Source: Paenibacillus sp. PL2-23 (GTDB lineage Bacteria; Bacillota; Bacilli; Paenibacillales; Paenibacillaceae). From it: 64,000 nt of DNA. Every line of letters starts with the position of its first letter. Position 1 is the first letter of the stretch. Both the position numbers and the translations under genes were made by a program. The stretch spans positions 4,289,501 to 4,353,500 of the forward strand of contig NZ_CP162129.1 in NCBI RefSeq assembly GCF_040834005.1, given 5' to 3'. Shown piece after piece: positions 25,440 to 34,385 of this stretch. A model generated the notes under the pieces. The model ran no database searches, was not told the origin of the DNA, and worked only from the letters and a program-made list of their open reading frames with translations.

Positions 25440-26930
25440 TTAATGCAGCCCGCGTACGTTTTGATCGTTAATCAATCGAGCTTTCTCCACGTCACTTAAT
25501 TGCCGGGCTGCTCCCGCTGCTTTCAACTTGCCCTCTTCCACTGCCGGGTCCTGATCTCTGCCGGCCAGTGCCTGTGTCAGACGATTGCGCCAGCGGAGGG
25601 CAAGCTCCGTGTCAGTCTTCGCTCTGTTGCTCAGCTCGTCTGGATCCTCCGCTATATGAAACAACAGCTCCTCGCCATCCTCCTCGAACCAGATATACTT
25701 CCATAGCCCATCTGATATCATGAATGAACGTTGGCCTGCTATGCCGAATTCACCCAGAACATGTTCCCGGACACGGCCGGACGGATTCTTAACCAGCTGG
25801 TTCAGGCTGCGGCCATCCAGGCCTTCCGGGATCGGTACGCCGGCGATGCTCAGACAGGTAGGAAGAATGTCCTGCAAGCCCACCGGCGAATGATTCAGTC
25901 CAGGCAGCCAGTCTTCGCCCATCACCTTCCCAACATCTCCGCGGATCGGCGGGGTAATGATGAATGGAATCGTACAGGCGCCTTTTGTAAAGTTGGACTT
26001 GAACCACAGCCGATGATCCCCCATGTTGTCCCCGTGGTCGGAGGTGAAGATGAACCAGGTGTTGTCCAGCATCCCCTCTTCCCGCAACGTTCCGATGATC
26101 CGGTTCATCGCCCTATCGACATGTGTGATCATGGCATAGAAGGCGAGGCGGGCCAGCTCCGTCTGTCTCGGGGTCATGATATCGCCGCCGTATTGCGCCA
26201 CATTCCTCTGGTGGTACAAGGAATGATCCTCCGCCCAATCCCCCATGACCGGTTTGGGGATCTCATCCCGTTCGTACAGGTACAGATCCTGCATCAACGG
26301 CGTGAGCGGAGGATGCGGCGCCGTAAAGGACGTCCAAAGAAACAGCGGCCGTGTCCAATCACGACGCTTGATCGCTTTGCACGATTCATGTGCCACCCAC
26401 TCTGTGGGGTGCAGATGATCCGGCAGATGCCATGGTGCGATCGAACCATATTCATTGCTGGCGACGCCATGCGCAAACGCTTGTCCGGGATAGCCTTGCT
26501 CTGCCAGCCATTGCTCATAGTCGTCATAGCCGCGTATACGGCCCGAGCCTGCGCCGAACGGCCTTCCCTCCTCACACAGGAGCATGCTGTCAAAGCCATA
26601 ATGACAACGTTCAGGGTAGAGGTGCATTTTACCGACCGCCCGTGTCTCGTACCCCGTATCCCGGAGCAACTGCGGCAGCGTCTGTGTCGTCGGCAATTCA
26701 AAGCCTTCACGGTAACTCGTGATTCCCAATGAATGCCCTTCCAGGCCGGTCATGATAGTGGCGCGTGCAGGAATGCACACCGGTGTTGTGGAATACGCCT
26801 GCGTAAATCGCACCCCGCGCCGCGCCAGAAAATCCATATGCGGGGTGCGAATGACAGGGTGTCCCGCGCACCCCAGCAGATCTCCACGCATCTGATCCGT
26901 TGTAATCAGTACAATATGAGGTTGATTCAT
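25440..26930 (-). CDS. Sulfatase (type I, formylglycine-dependent)
   Basis: A 496-aa cytoplasmic sulfatase with no signal peptide. The maturation motif CIPAR begins at Cys52, the residue converted to formylglycine, and metal-binding acidic residues appear at TTDQMRGD (D12) and FTSDHGDNMGDH. It follows the GH51-like gene by 16 nt at the end of the locus operon. It likely removes sulfate esters from imported sugars. Arylsulfatase, heparan-type or choline-sulfatase specificity cannot be separated by eye; context favours a carbohydrate. Confidence 0.9.
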   Translation of the reverse strand: MNQPHIVLITTDQMRGDLLGCAGHPVIRTPHMDFLARRGVRFTQAYSTTPVCIPARATIMTGLEGHSLGITSYREGFELPTTQTLPQLLRDTGYETRAVGKMHLYPERCHYGFDSMLLCEEGRPFGAGSGRIRGYDDYEQWLAEQGYPGQAFAHGVASNEYGSIAPWHLPDHLHPTEWVAHESCKAIKRRDWTRPLFLWTSFTAPHPPLTPLMQDLYLYERDEIPKPVMGDWAEDHSLYHQRNVAQYGGDIMTPRQTELARLAFYAMITHVDRAMNRIIGTLREEGMLDNTWFIFTSDHGDNMGDHRLWFKSNFTKGACTIPFIITPPIRGDVGKVMGEDWLPGLNHSPVGLQDILPTCLSIAGVPIPEGLDGRSLNQLVKNPSGRVREHVLGEFGIAGQRSFMISDGLWKYIWFEEDGEELLFHIAEDPDELSNRAKTDTELALRWRNRLTQALAGRDQDPAVEEGKLKAAGAARQLSDVEKARLINDQNVRGLH

Positions 26931-26946
26931 GCTGCTTCACTCCCAG

Positions 26947-29295
26947 TTAAGGCGCTATAATTTCCCATTTCAAACTTTCCCAACTGCTATTCCAAGGTCT
27001 GACGATGACATTCGGATCACTGGCCGTGCTCCGCAATACGTATTCATTCGCATCATTGGGCTTGGGGATGATCTTATAATACGTCTTCCCGCCAGACGTC
27101 TCCACCGGGAGGATCTCAAACTTCTGGCTCTCCCAGGCGTTCCATGTCTTCTGGATGACATTCTCCATATCTCCTGTCCCCGCGACCCGAAGAGCCTGAT
27201 TGGAAGCGCTCTGTGGAGTCAGCCTGTAATAGGTTTTGCCGCCGCTTTGTTCCGCTACGCTGATCTCCCACTTCTGTGAGCTGGCTCCTGTATACGCGCT
27301 GGTATTTACATTCGCGTCATCTGCAGTCCCGGTCGAATTCAACGCATATCCGCTGTTTTTATTGATGATTTGTTTGATCCCGGCAATGGTAGAGCTGATC
27401 GGGATCTGAATGCTGACCACGCTCGCTCGCGGGATCGTCACATCAAATGAGCTGGAAGCCGCTACTGTACTTGTACTGATGGAGACCGCATTCGGATTTT
27501 GAGGTGTGTTGGCGGTCAGATATCCTCCACTTCCACTCAGTACTCTGACCGTCGCATTGCCGGTAGGCGTTGCATTCTGCATTTGAATCGTGACCGGTAC
27601 ATCCGTTGTCCTGTCACTGTTGGTAAGCATGACGTAGGCATAATGATCGTCTTTGCTTGCCGCTGCCTGGATATACGTCAAGTTGGACCCGTTATAGATC
27701 GTTCTTGTCGGATTGCCGCTTACCGTGGAAGCGATCCTGTTCGGCCCGAAATAATTCGTGAACATCTGATACACTTTGGCCGATGCCGATTCGACAAAAT
27801 CGGGATACTCGCCTATGATCGGATTGCCGCCAGGACCAACCAGATTATGCTTGGTGGCGGTTTCAAGTCCAATCTCACCCCAGTACATCAGACTTCTTGC
27901 GACGAAGACAGCACCGCCCATATTCTGCTGCGTATACGTAACTCCACCCAATGTGCGCAGATTAAAGATCCCATATTCCGAGACAAAAACATTCATTCGA
28001 GCCTGTCTTGCCGGATCGCCGGTAAACTTGCCACGCACATTGTTAATTTTGTTGTTCACTTCATTTCTGTTCGCATACGGCTGAGTCATATAAAAATCGT
28101 GAAGCTCTTCTACGGTTGCAGCTCCGCTGGCATTGCCATGCGTATAGGGATGCATGACCACACCATCATAATTGGTCGAAGTGCCGATGAGATTGATCGC
28201 CGTATTGGAGTACAAACAACTGTAGATTTGGATCGAAGGATCAACAGCCTTCATGGCAGCCACATACTGTTTGAAGCCATCTCGGGTAGAGGTATAGGTG
28301 ACGGTGATCATTTGTCCGCTCGGAGGGATTTTCCCTTTTACCCCATCGCCGAAGGTGATCTTGCCTGTCTGGTAATCTATAGTATAATGCGCACTATTGG
28401 TACCGCTTCCATTAAAGTTGGCCACTTTGGTCCATGTTCCGCCGTTCACCTTTACCGTTTCAGTGCCGGCGTTTACAGGGGCGTATTTCGCGTATTTTTC
28501 CTGATTGGCCGAGCCATTACTTTCCGCAGCCGAATCTCTCCAATCGTCATAGAGGGCGGCCGTTTGGTCCGTGAATTTCACGGTGTCGCCGTTGACATAC
28601 TTGTCTTCATAGCTCGTTTTACCTGTTTGCGATTGACCGTCAAGCCAATATTTTTGGTTGCTCAAATACATCTCGTTGCCGATTTCAAATACTTTAATGT
28701 TATATGGCAACGGGTGTCCGTTCGCAGCGCGTACTGCCGCCCAATCCGTACCGCCATTGGGATTGCTGCCGTTATTGGGTGCATTCAAATATTCGACCAG
28801 GTCGGCAGCATCGGCGGCGTTTCCGATGCCCATGCCGTACATGAAGGTCATCTTGCCGTCGTTATGCGTTTCTGCGAATCGGGCTGCCTCGTCTACACCA
28901 AAGTTCGTCGGAACGGGTGCTTGGTCTGCGCCGCCGCTTACGTTATTCGCACGGTTGCTGCCGATTGCCCTTTTCCACCAAAAGAGGTTGGCTACTGTAC
29001 CGCCGGGATATCGAAACGCCGTCAAACCAGCGTTATTGTAAGCCGATTCAAATGCCGGATACGCCGTATGGTTGGCCACATCCCACATGCCTTGGCCATG
29101 GTCGTCGAATCTCTGATTGGAGCCGTAAATATCTCTGCTGATGCCGCCGGTGACCTGGGATGGATCAACAGTAATTACGGTGCTTTGCTCTGCGTTCACT
29201 TCGGAAGCGTCGTCTACCATGGTAAAAGCTGCGGTCATGCACAGCGTAAGCAGCAAGGCGATCATTTTTTTGGGTGTAACCCTCATAATGGACAT
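26947..29295 (-). CDS. Secreted GH51-like arabinofuranosidase with ricin-type lectin domain
   Basis: The 782-aa precursor has a signal peptide ending near EVNA. The clan GH-A barrel shows FRYPGG, acid/base Glu in FEIGNEMY and nucleophile Glu in FVSEYGIF. A C-terminal region (about 640-782) contains beta-trefoil-like repeats ending in QKWEI, QKFEI and LKWEI, as in RICIN/CBM13 modules. The ATG at 29295 has GGGAGGA; the longer frame has none. The family is closest to alpha-L-arabinofuranosidase by motif, but GH39/GH30 relatives cannot be excluded. It sits between two sulfatases in one operon. Confidence 0.78.
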   Translation of the reverse strand: MSIMRVTPKKMIALLLTLCMTAAFTMVDDASEVNAEQSTVITVDPSQVTGGISRDIYGSNQRFDDHGQGMWDVANHTAYPAFESAYNNAGLTAFRYPGGTVANLFWWKRAIGSNRANNVSGGADQAPVPTNFGVDEAARFAETHNDGKMTFMYGMGIGNAADAADLVEYLNAPNNGSNPNGGTDWAAVRAANGHPLPYNIKVFEIGNEMYLSNQKYWLDGQSQTGKTSYEDKYVNGDTVKFTDQTAALYDDWRDSAAESNGSANQEKYAKYAPVNAGTETVKVNGGTWTKVANFNGSGTNSAHYTIDYQTGKITFGDGVKGKIPPSGQMITVTYTSTRDGFKQYVAAMKAVDPSIQIYSCLYSNTAINLIGTSTNYDGVVMHPYTHGNASGAATVEELHDFYMTQPYANRNEVNNKINNVRGKFTGDPARQARMNVFVSEYGIFNLRTLGGVTYTQQNMGGAVFVARSLMYWGEIGLETATKHNLVGPGGNPIIGEYPDFVESASAKVYQMFTNYFGPNRIASTVSGNPTRTIYNGSNLTYIQAAASKDDHYAYVMLTNSDRTTDVPVTIQMQNATPTGNATVRVLSGSGGYLTANTPQNPNAVSISTSTVAASSSFDVTIPRASVVSIQIPISSTIAGIKQIINKNSGYALNSTGTADDANVNTSAYTGASSQKWEISVAEQSGGKTYYRLTPQSASNQALRVAGTGDMENVIQKTWNAWESQKFEILPVETSGGKTYYKIIPKPNDANEYVLRSTASDPNVIVRPWNSSWESLKWEIIAP

Positions 29296-29338
29296 TGAAC
29301 ATTCCTCCCTTTCGCGAATGTAATACCAAGCGGCCCCC

Positions 29339-30679
29339 TTATGCATGTATTTCAAATGTGTCTACACGGCGCTGGCCCGACTGGATCGCAGGGGCATCCC
29401 GGACGACAGGTACGGCCTCACCCGCTTCCTCCATCCTTCGCAGCAATCGCGCCTTCAGATGGTCTGCCGTCTTGCGATGGCTTACCATGCCGATGAGGTT
29501 GGTCAGCTCATAGGGATCGGAGAGAAGATCGTACAGGCAATACTCCTCGTACTCGTCCGAGCCCATATCTGCCCAGCCGTCCTTATGCGGGGCATGAACA
29601 CTGTACTTCCATCGCTTGGTTCGGACGGCTCTCTCCACCTGGACTTCACTGATCTGGATGAATACTTCCTCCTGCCAGCCGGACGCCTGTCCTCGAATAC
29701 AAGGCATCAACGATTGCCCTTGCATCGCATCCGGGACCTCGATCCCGCACGCATCCAATAAGGTGGGCGGCAAGTCGATCAGACTGACCAGATTCTCCAT
29801 ATGCCCGCCCCGCCAAAACCCGGGGCCTTGCACGGCAGTCGGTACACGGATGGAGCTGTCATGGCAAGAGCGTTTGTATTCGCCATTGCGCGTCTTGAAG
29901 TGATTGCCGTGATCGGATGTGAACAAGACGATCGTGTCTTGCTCCAGATCCATACTGATCAGAGCGTCCAGTATCCGGCCAAGCGCTTCATCCAGACGCT
30001 TCACCATGCCGTAATAACCTGCGAGGTGTTGGTATACACTGCCCCCCAAGGCTTGCAGATCCGGCGGCGTCCACCCTCCCCGATAGCGTTCTTCGTATCC
30101 TATAGGAGCCGGATAGTCGTCACGATGGTTCTGATGATGGGGCTCCAGATAGGAGACGAACAGGAAGAACGGTTGATCCTTATGGTCATGAATATAACGG
30201 ATGGATGCATCGGTCATGGCGTCTACCCGATAACCTGGCAAGAACACCTCCTGATCGTCGTTGTCATACAGGATGGTGTTGTAGGCGTCAGATACGCTCT
30301 CCAGACAATTTGCACCCAGCCACGCCTCATAGCTGCCTCTGCGCTGCGCCGATACCGGTTCTTGGCCTGCCAAATGCCATTTGCCAATATATCCGGTATG
30401 GTACCCCGCTTTCTTGTAGTAGTGAGCTAAGGTAGGCGTGTCCTCCGGCAGCGCAATCCCGTTGCGATAACAGCCGGTCGTGGTGGCATACATGCCGGAT
30501 TGCAGGCAGGAACGAGCCGGACCGCAGACGGGCTGGCAGCTAAAGGATTGTGCTAGAAATGTCCCGCGCGCCGCCATTCGGTCGAATACCGGGGTCAACC
30601 CCATCGGGTTGCCGTGGGCGCCAGTCGTGTCCCAGCGTTGTTGATCCGTGAAGAAGACGATAACATTGGGCTGCTTCAT
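29339..30679 (-). CDS. Sulfatase (type I, formylglycine-dependent)
   Basis: A 446-aa sulfatase with the motif CGPAR at Cys52, Asp12 in FFTDQQRWD and FTSDHGNH for metal binding. It has no signal peptide, so it probably acts on imported oligosaccharides. TTGGAGGT precedes the ATG. It is separate from the other sulfatase by sequence, not a recent duplicate, and may attack another sulfate position. Maturation needs a formylglycine-generating enzyme or anaerobic maturase, neither present in the window. Confidence 0.9.
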   Translation of the reverse strand: MKQPNVIVFFTDQQRWDTTGAHGNPMGLTPVFDRMAARGTFLAQSFSCQPVCGPARSCLQSGMYATTTGCYRNGIALPEDTPTLAHYYKKAGYHTGYIGKWHLAGQEPVSAQRRGSYEAWLGANCLESVSDAYNTILYDNDDQEVFLPGYRVDAMTDASIRYIHDHKDQPFFLFVSYLEPHHQNHRDDYPAPIGYEERYRGGWTPPDLQALGGSVYQHLAGYYGMVKRLDEALGRILDALISMDLEQDTIVLFTSDHGNHFKTRNGEYKRSCHDSSIRVPTAVQGPGFWRGGHMENLVSLIDLPPTLLDACGIEVPDAMQGQSLMPCIRGQASGWQEEVFIQISEVQVERAVRTKRWKYSVHAPHKDGWADMGSDEYEEYCLYDLLSDPYELTNLIGMVSHRKTADHLKARLLRRMEEAGEAVPVVRDAPAIQSGQRRVDTFEIHA

Positions 30680-30698
30680 GGTTAACCTCCAAAATTTC

Positions 30699-30738
30699 CG
30701 ACGAGAGCACCGGTTATTGCTGCGTGGCGCTCTCGTCG
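30699..30738 (-). promoter_or_regulatory. Intercistronic hairpin after solute-binding protein gene
   Basis: CGACGAGAGC (30699-30708) and GCTCTCGTCG (30729-30738) form a 10-bp stem in the gap between the binding-protein gene and the sulfatase gene. It lacks a T tract. It may stabilise the upstream message so that the binding protein is made in excess (inference). Confidence 0.6.
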
Positions 30739-30750
30739 AAGTAGTTTAAA

Positions 30751-32271
30751 CTATTGATTTTTATAAATGGTCGTCAGCTCTTCCAATATTTGTTCGATGC
30801 CCTCTTTCTTCACGTTCTTCACCAGCTCATCGTACGAATCGATCGGCGATTGACCCAAGATGATTTTGGTGATGGCTTCTCTCGACATTTTGTCGATATC
30901 GGCCATTTTCTTCGCTGCCAGCTCGCTGTTCGCGATCAGCTTTTCTGTATCCACATACATGCCATAGCCTTCGACTGCTTCGAGTGCGCCTTCCAGCACA
31001 GGTACCGGTACCGGCAGCTCATGCTCAAATACGCTGGTCAAGAGCAATCCGGGATTGTAGAGCTTCGACAGTTGATCATCCAGGAATACCAGTTCTCCGT
31101 TCTCTACCTTGTAGGTTACGCCTTCTTGGCCAAGGCTGGTCAGTCTTTGACCTTCTTCGCTGGCAAAGAAGCCTAGTACTTGTGCGGCGCGTTCTTTATC
31201 TTTGGTAGTGTTGCTTACATAATAGTCCAGTTTATATCCCATTTTGGCTCTGTAGTTGTTGTACTTCTCCCCCTGCACCGAAGGCAATACGGCAATATTG
31301 GCTTCCGGGAATTGCGCCGTAATCTTCGTATGGCGCGGCAGGATGAATTGCGGCTGGAATGAGAACACACCTGTTTTCCCTGTAATGAACTTATCCTCTA
31401 CCGAAGCAGGCTTATCGAGCACCCATTCCGGATCCAGCACTTTCTCCGCATTTGCTTTGCTGAACCAGGCCAGCGCTTTCTTCATGCCCTCTATATCAAG
31501 CAGAGAGGATTTCACGGTGCCTTGCTCTTCATCTACATACAGCCCCAGCTTGGCTGGTTTGTTCTGCACGAACATCATCCAGAACGGGTCAGAGTTGTTG
31601 AAATCTTGATTCATCGTAAATCCGAATGTATTGTTCTTGTCGTCGCCGTCCGGGTCGTTCTGGGCAAATGCTTTCAACATCTCAAAGAGCTCATCCGGTG
31701 TGCTAGGTGTGCTCAAACCAAGCTTCTCCACCCAATCGGTACGATAATACAGCGTCAGCGGGGTGATGCCCGCTTTAGGCAAGGTGTAGATCTTGCCGTT
31801 CATCGTCGAATCGATGAACATCCCCGGGTCCAGTTGGCTGAACTCCGGATCATTCTGGACGTAATCATCCAGAGGCACGACGGCTCCATTCTGGATCGCC
31901 TGCGTCAGAAACTTCAGATCATTTGTAAAAAATATATCTGGCGCGTTACCGCCCGCAATCGCTACATTCAGCTTTTCCTGATACGTATTGCGGTCTGCGA
32001 ATTCGAAGTTCAGGTTGACGTTAAACTCTTCCTTGACCCTTTGCGCGATCAAGTCAAAATTTTGTTTTACATATTGATCGGTTGTACCAAACACCATAAA
32101 TCTCATATCAATCAATTCTTTGGTCTGCGCACCTGCTTCCGTTGTTGTATTCGTTGCCGATGGTGCGTTGGTTTCCTTTGTTCCTGTGTTTCCGCCAGTT
32201 CCACCGCTGCAAGCAACCGTGATCATCAGCATAGCGACGATGAGAAGTGATACAAATCCATTGCGTTTCAT
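30751..32271 (-). CDS. Extracellular sugar-binding lipoprotein (CUT1)
   Basis: The 506-aa precursor has a signal peptide with Cys21 in ITVACSGG, followed by a Gly/Thr/Asn-rich tether and a family 1 solute-binding fold. It delivers substrate to the two upstream permeases. GGGAGAGG precedes the ATG. Being encoded in the same run as two sulfatases and a GH51-like enzyme, its ligand is likely a sulfated or arabinose-containing oligosaccharide; this is inferred. Confidence 0.87.
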   Translation of the reverse strand: MKRNGFVSLLIVAMLMITVACSGGTGGNTGTKETNAPSATNTTTEAGAQTKELIDMRFMVFGTTDQYVKQNFDLIAQRVKEEFNVNLNFEFADRNTYQEKLNVAIAGGNAPDIFFTNDLKFLTQAIQNGAVVPLDDYVQNDPEFSQLDPGMFIDSTMNGKIYTLPKAGITPLTLYYRTDWVEKLGLSTPSTPDELFEMLKAFAQNDPDGDDKNNTFGFTMNQDFNNSDPFWMMFVQNKPAKLGLYVDEEQGTVKSSLLDIEGMKKALAWFSKANAEKVLDPEWVLDKPASVEDKFITGKTGVFSFQPQFILPRHTKITAQFPEANIAVLPSVQGEKYNNYRAKMGYKLDYYVSNTTKDKERAAQVLGFFASEEGQRLTSLGQEGVTYKVENGELVFLDDQLSKLYNPGLLLTSVFEHELPVPVPVLEGALEAVEGYGMYVDTEKLIANSELAAKKMADIDKMSREAITKIILGQSPIDSYDELVKNVKKEGIEQILEELTTIYKNQ

Positions 32272-32351
32272 TTTTGACCTCTCCCTTTCATTTTGAACTT
32301 TTCTATTATATTCGCACGGCTCTTATTCTCAGGGTGCGATTATAACCTGTA

Positions 32352-33206
32352 CTAACCTTTAACAGCGCCCAACAGTATGCCTTTTGTGAAGTGTTTCTGC
32401 AGGAAAGGATATACCAATAAGATTGGTACAATCGCATACACCGCTGTAGCCATCCTCATGTTTTTGCCCAGTTGAACCATATCCATCCCGCCGCCGTCCG
32501 CTCCTTGAATCAATAGCTCTCGCAGCAGGACTTGGAGCGTTTTCTTATTCTCGCTGGACAAGTACATAACCGAGTTAAAATAGTCATTCCAGTACTCGAC
32601 GGCATAGAACAATACGATCGTCGCCACAATCGGAGCCGAGACGGGAAGGATGATTCGGAAGAAGATGCCAACATCGGAACAACCGTCGATCTTCGCGGAC
32701 TCGGTCATTTCCTTTGGCAAATTCTCGAAGTATACCTTCATCAGGATTAGATTAAATGCGGCGACGACATGCGGGAATATGACGGACCACAGGCTGTCCA
32801 GCAGATTCAGGTTTTTCATTAATAGATACTGCGGCATGATCCCGGTCTTCAACACCATCGTCATCAGCACCAGAAAGGTCATCATTCTCATGAGCGGAAC
32901 CTCGCGTTGGGCCAGGCCGTATGCCATAGCTGCAGTGACTACCACCGCCAGCGCGGAACCGATAATCGTAATAAACGATGAGTTCAGGAACGCTTGCTGG
33001 ATGCTCCCGTGGTTCCATACTGCTGCATAGGCATCTAGTGTGAACTCCCGGGGAAACAAATGAATCACGCCGGTTTCAGAAGCGATATGCTCCGGTTCCA
33101 GAGAGAGGGTAACAACGTTCATGAACGGAAGGATCGTGATGGCAGATAATAAGATAAAGAATGAGATAATTAACGCATCCACGTACCGACTATCATACTT
33201 GTGCAT
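32352..33206 (-). CDS. Carbohydrate ABC permease, LplC/YtcP type
   Basis: A 284-aa six-helix permease. The EAA loop is MTESAKIDGCSDVGIFFRIILPVS and the C-terminus FTKGILLGAVKG is typical. TAGGAGG precedes the ATG. It ends 80 nt before the binding-protein gene. It pairs with the LplB-type subunit encoded 11 nt upstream. Confidence 0.88.
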   Translation of the reverse strand: MHKYDSRYVDALIISFFILLSAITILPFMNVVTLSLEPEHIASETGVIHLFPREFTLDAYAAVWNHGSIQQAFLNSSFITIIGSALAVVVTAAMAYGLAQREVPLMRMMTFLVLMTMVLKTGIMPQYLLMKNLNLLDSLWSVIFPHVVAAFNLILMKVYFENLPKEMTESAKIDGCSDVGIFFRIILPVSAPIVATIVLFYAVEYWNDYFNSVMYLSSENKKTLQVLLRELLIQGADGGGMDMVQLGKNMRMATAVYAIVPILLVYPFLQKHFTKGILLGAVKG

Positions 33207-33217
33207 GTTCCGGCCTC

Positions 33218-34189
33218 CTATAATACTGATGTACCGCGGACGTATTTCACAAGCCGATTGACCGCAAGCACAAGAATTAACGAGACGATACCATTAAATA
33301 ATCCTGCCGCAGTCGCGAAGGAAAGCTCGCCCCGGTTAATCCCGATTTGATAGACATACGTTCCCAGCGTCTCCGATACATTCGATACGGAGGGATTGTA
33401 CATAACAAACACTTGTTCAAAGATACGAAGAATCTTGCTGACCTTGAGCAGCAATACGACTAATATGGTAGGAATCAGAGAAGGCAGTGTAATATAGATC
33501 ATACGTTGCAGCCGGTTCGCTCCATCCACTCTCGCCGCTTCATATTGGTCTGTGCTAATCCCGACAATAGCAGCAAGATAGATGATACTTTCCCACCCGG
33601 CGTTTTTCCAGATCTCGGAGACGACCAATACCCATCGGAACCACCTGGAGTCTGCCATAAAATAGATCGGATCCATACCAAATACCTGCAACAGCAAATT
33701 GACTACGCCGCCGTTTGGCGACAGCATCGTTACGAACAACCCGCCGATAATGACCCACGACAAGAAATGCGGAAGATAGATCAGTGTCTGTACCGTTCTT
33801 GCGAATAACCGATGTCTTAATTCATTTAACAAGATCGCGATGGCTATGGGAACCCAGAAGCCAAAGCCAATCTGCATCAGGCTGATAATAAAGGTGTTCT
33901 TAAGCGCCTGCAGGAAGTAGGCCGTTTGAAACAGTTCAATGAAATTTTGAAACCCGACCCAAGGGCTATTGTCCAACCCCCCAAACACGTTGAATTCCCG
34001 AAACGCGACTTGAATGTAATAGAACGGAATGTAGTCGAAAAGCAAAACTTGCAAGGTGCCGGGAAGGATCAGGAGATAAAGAAATTTGTTCATTTTAATT
34101 AAGGCCAACCACTTGCTCAACCTTTGTCGGAACCCTGGAGCCGAGTTTGCCTTCCTTTCCAAATTTGCCGGGTCTGTTGTCGAATGCAT
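33218..34189 (-). CDS. Carbohydrate ABC permease, LplB type
   Basis: A 323-aa six-helix permease with EAA loop DQYEAARVDGANRLQRMIYITLPS. The N-terminal 30 residues are polar and cytoplasmic. AAGGAG lies upstream of the ATG. It is first in a six-gene run: permease, permease, binding protein, sulfatase, GH51-like, sulfatase. A promoter with a cre-like site lies 48-76 nt before the start. Confidence 0.88.
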   Translation of the reverse strand: MHSTTDPANLERKANSAPGFRQRLSKWLALIKMNKFLYLLILPGTLQVLLFDYIPFYYIQVAFREFNVFGGLDNSPWVGFQNFIELFQTAYFLQALKNTFIISLMQIGFGFWVPIAIAILLNELRHRLFARTVQTLIYLPHFLSWVIIGGLFVTMLSPNGGVVNLLLQVFGMDPIYFMADSRWFRWVLVVSEIWKNAGWESIIYLAAIVGISTDQYEAARVDGANRLQRMIYITLPSLIPTILVVLLLKVSKILRIFEQVFVMYNPSVSNVSETLGTYVYQIGINRGELSFATAAGLFNGIVSLILVLAVNRLVKYVRGTSVL

Positions 34190-34236
34190 GGTTACGCTCC
34201 TTTGTGCTGTGTTGTGTTACGCGTTCTATATGCCTG

Positions 34237-34303
34237 ACTATACCCACACATTTAAGCGCTTTCAACGCTCCTTTTTTAACAATGTATCGCATTTATTGCT
34301 GAT
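34237..34303 (-). promoter_or_regulatory. Promoter, cre-like operator and upstream box of sulfatase/importer operon
   Basis: On the minus strand TTGAAA (34260-34265) and TATAGT (34237-34242) are 17 nt apart. TGAAAGCGCTTAAA (34251-34264) overlaps the -35 and fits the CcpA cre consensus with one mismatch. The 50-nt block 34254-34303 matches 37 of 50 bases upstream of the regulator gene at 36771-36820, with shared GCGATA and TTAAAAAAG elements likely bound by the AraC-type regulator. Confidence 0.75.
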
Positions 34304-34385
34304 CACACGGTGTTTATCGGGAGATTCGATACAGAAAAGACGCCTTCCGATAAAGGAAAGCGTCTCCTGGTCTTCTGCGATGGAA

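Noticed and set aside
27499-29298. Long plus-strand frame (599 codons) opposite the GH51-like gene
   Set aside because: It lacks a ribosome site and a recognisable domain, and mirrors the codon pattern of the well-supported minus-strand enzyme with signal peptide and catalytic motifs.
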